Shown here piece after piece: positions 59,339 through 64,000 of a DNA stretch of 64,000 nucleotides (its first letter is position 1; every line of letters begins with the position of its first letter). Source of the stretch: Paenibacillus sp. FSL H8-0537. Its GTDB lineage: Bacteria; Bacillota; Bacilli; Paenibacillales; Paenibacillaceae. A program made the translations under genes and the position numbers. The DNA lies in contig NZ_CP150290.1 in the NCBI RefSeq assembly GCF_038051995.1, forward strand, positions 1,289,501-1,353,500, read 5' to 3'. The notes under the pieces are model-generated. The model was not told the origin of the DNA and did no database searches. It was given only the letters and a program-made list of their open reading frames with translations.

Positions 59339-60391
59339 ATGCGTAAGGTGAATGAAGGAAATCATCATTATACGAAAAATAAAGCTTCCAAATGGAAACG
59401 CAGCTCATGGATCGCAGCATGTCTGGCTTTGACGCTAGTCATTATGGCGGGATGCTCCTCGGATAACAAGAACACAGCAAATGGTGCCGAAGGCGTGCAG
59501 GAGCTGACGGTGCTGCTCGACTGGTATCCGAATGCGGTACATACTTTCTTGTACGCAGCGGAGGAGCAGGGCTACTTCAAGGAAGCGGGCCTCAATGTAA
59601 AGCTGCAGGTGCCGGCGGATACGAATGATGCGCTCAAGCTGGTTGCAACCGGCAAAGCGGATCTGGCGATCAGCTATCAAATGCAGGTAGCCGTTGCCCG
59701 CGCAGAGGAAATTCCGATTGTATCGGTTGCTTCGCTTGTGCGCCACCCGCTGAATCAGCTGTTCGTGCTGGAATCGTCGGGCGTGAAGACGCCAAAGGAT
59801 TTGGTCGGCAAAAAAATCGGCTATCCATCGATTCCGCTGGATGAAGCGTACGTGAATACGATGGTGAAAACCGACGGCGGCGATCCGTCAGGGCTGAACT
59901 ACGTCGATGTAGGCTGGGACCTGATTCCGGCCATGACGACGAAGAAGGTCGATGCCATTATCGGAGGTTATGTGAACCACGAGAAGCTGCTGCTGGAGAA
60001 GGAAGGCGAGAAGCTGATTGCGCTTAACCCTGCCGACTATGGCGTACCGGATTATTACGAGCTTGTGATGACAGCAAGCGAGGATGGCGTTGCCAGCAAA
60101 AGCGAAGCATTCAAGAAGTTTATCGACGCGGCGGCTAAAGGGCAGGAATATACGGCAAGCCATCCGGATGAGGCGCTTCAGGTGCTGCTCGACAAGCAAA
60201 GCGCGGATTACCCGCTTGATACCGAGATCGAGAAGCAAAGCTTGCAGGTACTGCTGCCGCTCATGGATGCCGGCTCCGAAGCTTTCGGCAGCCAATCGGC
60301 GGAGTCGTGGAGCAATGTCATTTCATGGTTGCAGGAGCATGGCCAGCTCACGAAAGAAATCAAGGCTGAGGATGCATTCCGCAACCTATAA
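59339..60391 (+). CDS. thiY: Thiamine-precursor binding lipoprotein (ThiY/NMT1-like)
   Basis: This 350-aa lipoprotein has signal WIAACLALTLVIMAGC with lipobox IMAGC. The start is set at ATG 59339 behind AAAGAGGTAAG; the earlier ATG at 59276 gives an implausible N-terminus. The NMT1/THI5-like fold shows LDWYPNAVHTFLYAAEEQGY, LVATGKADLAISYQMQ and PSIPLDEAYVNTM. Ligand is probably formylaminopyrimidine or HMP, from context with ylmB and tenA. Confidence 0.88.
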   Translation: MRKVNEGNHHYTKNKASKWKRSSWIAACLALTLVIMAGCSSDNKNTANGAEGVQELTVLLDWYPNAVHTFLYAAEEQGYFKEAGLNVKLQVPADTNDALKLVATGKADLAISYQMQVAVARAEEIPIVSVASLVRHPLNQLFVLESSGVKTPKDLVGKKIGYPSIPLDEAYVNTMVKTDGGDPSGLNYVDVGWDLIPAMTTKKVDAIIGGYVNHEKLLLEKEGEKLIALNPADYGVPDYYELVMTASEDGVASKSEAFKKFIDAAAKGQEYTASHPDEALQVLLDKQSADYPLDTEIEKQSLQVLLPLMDAGSEAFGSQSAESWSNVISWLQEHGQLTKEIKAEDAFRNL

Positions 60392-60411
60392 TAGTGGAGG
60401 GAATACGGCGT

Positions 60412-61425
60412 ATGGACGAACGCTATTCAAGACAGATGTTGTTTGCGCCCATTGGTGAAACAGGGCAGCGCAAGCTAAGCGAGAGCGCTGTGCTTATTAT
60501 AGGAATGGGAGCGCTCGGCACTGTTCTGGCCAATCATATGGTCAGAGCGGGGGTCGGGCTCGTCCGTTTCGTTGATCGTGATTATGTGGAGCGCAGCAAT
60601 CTCCAGCGGCAAATGCTTTACGACGAAGAGGATGTCGAGCATGGTTATCCGAAGGCAGTTGCCGCCGAGAGGAAGCTGCGCAAAATCAATTCCGATATCA
60701 AGATCGAAGCGATCGTTGCTGACGTCACCGTTCAAAATATCGACGCTCTGCTGATGGATATCGACCTTGTGCTAGATGGGACAGATAATTTTCAGACGCG
60801 TTTTCTGCTTAATGATGCTTGCTTCCGCAGCGGCATTCCGTTTACCTATGGCGGGGCGGTCAGCTCGCGGGGCATGAGCGCTATTCTTGTGCCGGGCGCT
60901 ACGCCGTGTCTGCGCTGCTTTATTCAATCAGCCGATGCGGGCGGACAGACCTGCGATATGATCGGCGTTATTTCGCCAGTCGTAGATATTGTCGCTTCCT
61001 ACCAAGCGGTAGAGGCGCTTAAATATTTGGTTGGAGCTGCGGACAAAAGAAGAAACAGCCTGATGACCTTTGACTTATGGCAAAATCATTCGTTCGAGAT
61101 GAAGCTGGGCGAGCCTGCGAAGCAATGCCCTTGCTGCCAGCTGAAGCAGTATCCGGCTTTGCAGGCGGCAGAGCAGGACGCGGCAGTCTCGCTATGCGGA
61201 CGCAGCACCGTGCAAATCTCTGGCGGCGCTCCGCTTAATCTGGAGCAGTGGCGGCAAAGGCTGGAACCGATTGCTGTGGAGCTTACGCATAACGCTTATT
61301 TGCTGAAAGCCGAGCTGCCGGAAGGTGAGCGGCTCGTGCTGTTCCCCGATGGGCGTGTGCTTGTGCAGGGGACGGAAGATATGGTCCGTGCCAAAACCTT
61401 ATATGCCCGTTATATCGGAAACTAA
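60412..61425 (+). CDS. thiF: ThiF sulfur-carrier adenylyltransferase
   Basis: This 337-aa E1-like enzyme activates the ThiS C-terminus for thiazole synthesis. It shows the nucleotide motif IIGMGALGTVLANHMVRAG, catalytic DRDYVERSNLQRQ, DGTDNFQTRFLLND, CxxC zinc pairs (CLRC and CPCC), and the Cys in GGQTCDMIG. A C-terminal extension of ~80 residues (from LNLEQWRQRL) forms a small added domain. Start at ATG 60412 behind GGAGGGAAT. It is likely specific for ThiS, encoded just downstream; a MoeB role is less likely here. Confidence 0.88.
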   Translation: MDERYSRQMLFAPIGETGQRKLSESAVLIIGMGALGTVLANHMVRAGVGLVRFVDRDYVERSNLQRQMLYDEEDVEHGYPKAVAAERKLRKINSDIKIEAIVADVTVQNIDALLMDIDLVLDGTDNFQTRFLLNDACFRSGIPFTYGGAVSSRGMSAILVPGATPCLRCFIQSADAGGQTCDMIGVISPVVDIVASYQAVEALKYLVGAADKRRNSLMTFDLWQNHSFEMKLGEPAKQCPCCQLKQYPALQAAEQDAAVSLCGRSTVQISGGAPLNLEQWRQRLEPIAVELTHNAYLLKAELPEGERLVLFPDGRVLVQGTEDMVRAKTLYARYIGN

Positions 61426-61453
61426 CAGCCAACAGCGAAGGGATTGTGTGAAT

Positions 61454-62083
61454 ATGAAGGATTTTCGTTTATATGCGATTACAGGCGAGGAATTTCATCC
61501 GGGCCGCGATTTGATCGAGGTGATGGAGGAAGCGATTTACGGCGGCGTTGATATTATTCAGCTGCGCGACAAGTCGGGCGACAAGCCAGCCATTTTGGAA
61601 AAAGCGCGGGCGCTTCGCGAGCTGACCCGGAAGCATGGCGTAACCTTTATCGTCAATGACTACATTGATATTGCGCTGGAAGTGGATGCGGACGGCATTC
61701 ATCTGGGACAAGGCGATGTGCCGCTGGTGGAAGCACGCAAGCTTGTGGGCGATAAAATCATCGGCATTTCCACGCACGCCATTGAAGAGGCGCTGCTTGC
61801 CGAGGAGCAAGGTGCCGACTACATCGGTGTCGGTCCAGTATTTCCAACCAAGACGAAGGTCGACGTTGTTGATCCGGTAACGGTTGAATACGTGCGCGAG
61901 GTAGCGGATAAGGTGAAAATTCCATTTGTCGCAATCGGCGGCATTAAGCTGCGCAATGTGGATGAAGTGATTGCGGCTGGCGCGACGCGCATTTGTGCGG
62001 TTAGCGAAATTGTTGGCAGCAGCGATATTTCCGGCACCTGCCGCTCTTTTCTAGACAAGCTGGATAAATGGGGAGAGTCGTAA
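61454..62083 (+). CDS. thiE: Thiamine phosphate synthase ThiE
   Basis: This 209-aa TIM barrel couples HMP-pyrophosphate and carboxythiazole phosphate into thiamine phosphate. Motifs: IQLRDKSGDKPAI, FIVNDYIDIALEVDADGIHLGQ, GISTHAIEEAL, DYIGVGPVFPTKTK and FVAIGGIKLRNVDEV. Start taken as ATG 61454 (AAGGGAT upstream); GTG 61448 is possible. The stop overlaps the thiS start (TAATG). Confidence 0.93.
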   Translation: MKDFRLYAITGEEFHPGRDLIEVMEEAIYGGVDIIQLRDKSGDKPAILEKARALRELTRKHGVTFIVNDYIDIALEVDADGIHLGQGDVPLVEARKLVGDKIIGISTHAIEEALLAEEQGADYIGVGPVFPTKTKVDVVDPVTVEYVREVADKVKIPFVAIGGIKLRNVDEVIAAGATRICAVSEIVGSSDISGTCRSFLDKLDKWGES

Positions 62084-62280
62084 TGGAACTAGTCATTAAC
62101 GGTGTGAAGCAGGAGCTGGCAGCGAAGACGATTGAAGAGGTCATTGCCCATTTTGGCCTCGCGGGCAAGCCGGTTGTCGTTGAAGCTGACGGAGCGGTGC
62201 TGACCCAGGAGCAATGGGAAGCAACCGAGGTTCGTGAAGGCATGAAAATCGAGCTTGTACATTTTGTAGGAGGAGGCTAA
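62083..62280 (+). CDS. thiS: Sulfur carrier protein ThiS
   Basis: This 65-aa ubiquitin-like protein ends in VHFVGGG; the terminal Gly-Gly is adenylated by ThiF and then carries sulfur as a thiocarboxylate. [10 protein letters not shown] at the start and [15 protein letters not shown] are typical. Translation is coupled to thiE. The last residues are GGG, one more Gly than the common GG. Confidence 0.92.
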   Translation: MELVINGVKQELAAKTIEEVIAHFGLAGKPVVVEADGAVLTQEQWEATEVREGMKIELVHFVGGG

Positions 62281-62285
62281 AGCGA

Positions 62286-63065
62286 ATGAAACCGGATGTA
62301 TGGCATATTGGCAACCATGAACTAACGTCACGATTTTTTATCGGCACCGGGCTTTTCCCAAGCCCTTATGTACAGAGGGAGGCGATTGAGGCGTCAGGCG
62401 CCGAGGTGCTGACGTTCGCTATTCGCCGCATTAACTTGGAGGCGACCGAGGACGATTCGATTCTTCAGCATTTGCAAGGGAAGTCGTATCAATATTTGCC
62501 GAATACTTCAGGGGCAAGCACGGCGGAGGAAGCGGTGCGGATTGCACGTCTTGCGCGGGCTTCGGGTCTCAGTGACTGGATCAAGGTCGAGATTAGCGCC
62601 AATGAACGCACGCTGCTGCCTGATCCGATTGAAACACTGAAGGCGACGGAAATTCTCGTAAAAGAGGGCTTTACCGTCCTTCCGTACACGTCGGATGATC
62701 CGGTTATTTGCAAGCGGCTGGAGGAAGCGGGTGCTGCGGCTGTAATGCCGGGAGCGGCTCCAATTGGCACGGGTCTTGGTATTTTGAATCCTTATAATTT
62801 GGGCCTTATTGTAGAGGAAGCGAAGGTTCCGATTATCGTCGATGCCGGACTTGGCTCGGTCAGCGATGTTACGCAGGCAATGGAGCTTGGCGTGGCGGGC
62901 GTGCTGATGAATACACCGGTTGCGAAGGCGAAAGATCCGGCAGGCATGGCGCGGGCGATGAGGCTCGGCATCGAAGCTGGCCGTCTGGCTTATTTGTCCG
63001 GCCGTATTTCGAAGAAGCGTTATGCTTCGGCAAGCAGCGGTTACGAGGAGTTTAAGCTGAAATAA
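62286..63065 (+). CDS. thiG: Thiazole synthase ThiG
   Basis: This 259-aa TIM-barrel enzyme forms the thiazole ring from deoxyxylulose phosphate, dehydroglycine and ThiS-thiocarboxylate. Motifs: [12 protein letters not shown], the Schiff-base Lys in [36 protein letters not shown], and [23 protein letters not shown] near the end of thiS serves as its ribosome binding site. Confidence 0.94.
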   Translation: MKPDVWHIGNHELTSRFFIGTGLFPSPYVQREAIEASGAEVLTFAIRRINLEATEDDSILQHLQGKSYQYLPNTSGASTAEEAVRIARLARASGLSDWIKVEISANERTLLPDPIETLKATEILVKEGFTVLPYTSDDPVICKRLEEAGAAAVMPGAAPIGTGLGILNPYNLGLIVEEAKVPIIVDAGLGSVSDVTQAMELGVAGVLMNTPVAKAKDPAGMARAMRLGIEAGRLAYLSGRISKKRYASASSGYEEFKLK

Positions 63066-63098
63066 CAGCATCATTCAACAAGGAAAGCTGGTTAGGAC

Positions 63099-64000
63099 AT
63101 GGGAGAACGAATTGTAATCATGGGCGGCGGCATTATTGGCTTATCCTGTGCGTTCGAGCTGCGCAGCCGCGGCTATCAGGTGACTGTGCTGGAAATTGGC
63201 AGCTGCGGGGGACAGGCATCCGGAGCGGCTGCGGGGATGCTGGCTCCTTTTTCGGAAAATGTAGAGGGGCCGGATGATTTTTTTCGCTTATGTGCGCAGA
63301 GCTTGCGGCTTTATCCTTCCTTTACAGACCGCGTAAAGCAGGTTTCCGACCTGCCTTTCGAATATACCGAATCTGGAAGCATGTATATCGCTTACCATGA
63401 TGCGGATATTTTGGCGCTTGAAGGCAGGCTGCGCTGGCAGCGGGAGTATGGTTCGTCGGGCAGCCTGCTTGAGGGTGGCGACGTATTTCGGCTGGAGCCA
63501 AAGCTGTCAGGCAAGGTGCGGGCAGCGCTGTATACGCCGGAGGAAAGCCATCTGTATGCGCCGCATTATGTTAAAGCGCTGGAGGATGCCTGCCGCTTGA
63601 TGGATGTTCACATTCATGAGCATTTGGAGCAGGTTGCGATTAAGGACTGGCAGAGCTCGGTCGTGCTGGAAGCAGCGGACGGGCGTGTTTTTGAAGGGGA
63701 CCGGCTCGTTGTATGCTCGGGAGCTTGGGCGCAGCAGCTGGAAGCTGCATTTGGCCTTCGCATTCCGGTCTATCCGATTCGCGGACAAATTTGCGCCTAT
63801 ATGGCGGAGGAAAAGCCCGTTCATCATATGGTGTTTTGCAATCAAGGCTATCTCGTGGCCAAGGAAAATAATACGCTCGTATGCGGCGCTTCTGAGGATA
63901 TAGCTGGATTCGAGACGACCGTTACGGAGAAGGGCATTGAACGCCTGCGAAAATGGAACAAGCAAGCTTTCCCGTTTCTCGAAACGTGGACGCCATTCCA
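63099..64000 (+). CDS. thiO: Glycine oxidase ThiO (partial, runs off the window)
   Basis: The frame from ATG 63099 is open to the window end (300 codons). It begins with the FAD Rossmann motif IVIMGGGIIGLSCAFELRSRG and has VLEIGSCGGQASGAAAGMLAP and PIRGQICAY, typical of D-amino-acid-oxidase-like flavoproteins. Next to thiS and thiG it is ThiO, which oxidises glycine to dehydroglycine for ThiG; this is the aerobic route instead of ThiH. AAGGAAAG lies upstream. Confidence 0.9.
   Translation, partial: MGERIVIMGGGIIGLSCAFELRSRGYQVTVLEIGSCGGQASGAAAGMLAPFSENVEGPDDFFRLCAQSLRLYPSFTDRVKQVSDLPFEYTESGSMYIAYHDADILALEGRLRWQREYGSSGSLLEGGDVFRLEPKLSGKVRAALYTPEESHLYAPHYVKALEDACRLMDVHIHEHLEQVAIKDWQSSVVLEAADGRVFEGDRLVVCSGAWAQQLEAAFGLRIPVYPIRGQICAYMAEEKPVHHMVFCNQGYLVAKENNTLVCGASEDIAGFETTVTEKGIERLRKWNKQAFPFLETWTPF

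Noticed and set aside
58491..60391. Sulfonate (SsuABC/TauABC) transporter as the identity of the ABC genes
   Set aside because: The families are related, but tenA coupling, the upstream TPP riboswitch with ylmB, and the NMT1-like binding protein favour a thiamine-precursor transporter.

Overview
The window looks like a chromosomal segment of a Paenibacillus-type bacterium (Bacillales). The evidence is GGAGG-type ribosome binding sites, a CIRCE element, Fur boxes, SLH surface protein, an AraC regulator joined to a siderophore-binding lipoprotein, a DUF3934 small protein and a YlmB/TenA/ThiXYZ thiamine salvage set. No rRNA or tRNA genes were seen. The species assignment is inference; I could not search databases.

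Region by region. 1-5.7 kb: a five-gene glycopeptide-resistance-type operon (VanR-VanS-like two-component system, VanG-type D-Ala-D-Ser ligase, VanXY-like D,D-peptidase, soluble VanT-like racemase), with matching 10-bp direct repeats in both promoters. 5.7-14.6 kb: a GH94 phosphorylase downstream of a small MITE-like element, then small conserved genes (DUF3934, BtrH-like, OsmC, DUF1801, SUKH/SMI1, HhH) separated by long intergenic stretches that hold two dispersed repeat families. 14.6-19.7 kb: a Fur-controlled siderophore uptake locus in which an AraC regulator reads in frame into a lipoprotein, followed by two FecCD permeases.

19.9-30.4 kb: a complete type I-C CRISPR-Cas locus (cas3, cas5, cas8c with an internal cas11c start, cas7, cas4, cas1, cas2) and an array of 23 repeats and 22 spacers. 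Between cas3 and cas5 lies a minus-strand degenerate repeat plus pseudo-spacer plus terminator. The pseudo-spacer matches, with a TTC PAM and 9 of the first 10 bases, a site just downstream of a promoter in the same gap. This resembles the CreR/CreA crRNA-like regulators and is the best candidate here for an undescribed system. A degenerate repeat (37.47 kb) and a second leader with one perfect repeat (39.64-39.81 kb) lie further on.

30.6-37.3 kb: an AT-rich block with a truncated Xre gene, a DUF4825 lipoprotein, a bacteriocin-like secreted protein with a lipoprotein and an ABC exporter pair, and a solute-binding protein gene split by an 829-bp IS5-family (IS427-type) element with a CTAG duplication. 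37.6-48.8 kb: methyltransferase, AAC(3)-like acetyltransferase, a large SLH surface protein, histidine phosphatase, FGGY kinase, WYL regulator, DinB and YdeI-like proteins. 48.9-54.6 kb: a secreted beta-propeller protein, htpG under a CIRCE operator, a decayed aminoglycoside 6-adenylyltransferase and two small genes. 54.7-64 kb: a TPP riboswitch followed by thiamine salvage (ylmB, tenA, thiXYZ-like ABC transporter) and thiazole/thiamine phosphate synthesis genes (thiF, thiE, thiS, thiG, thiO running off the end).
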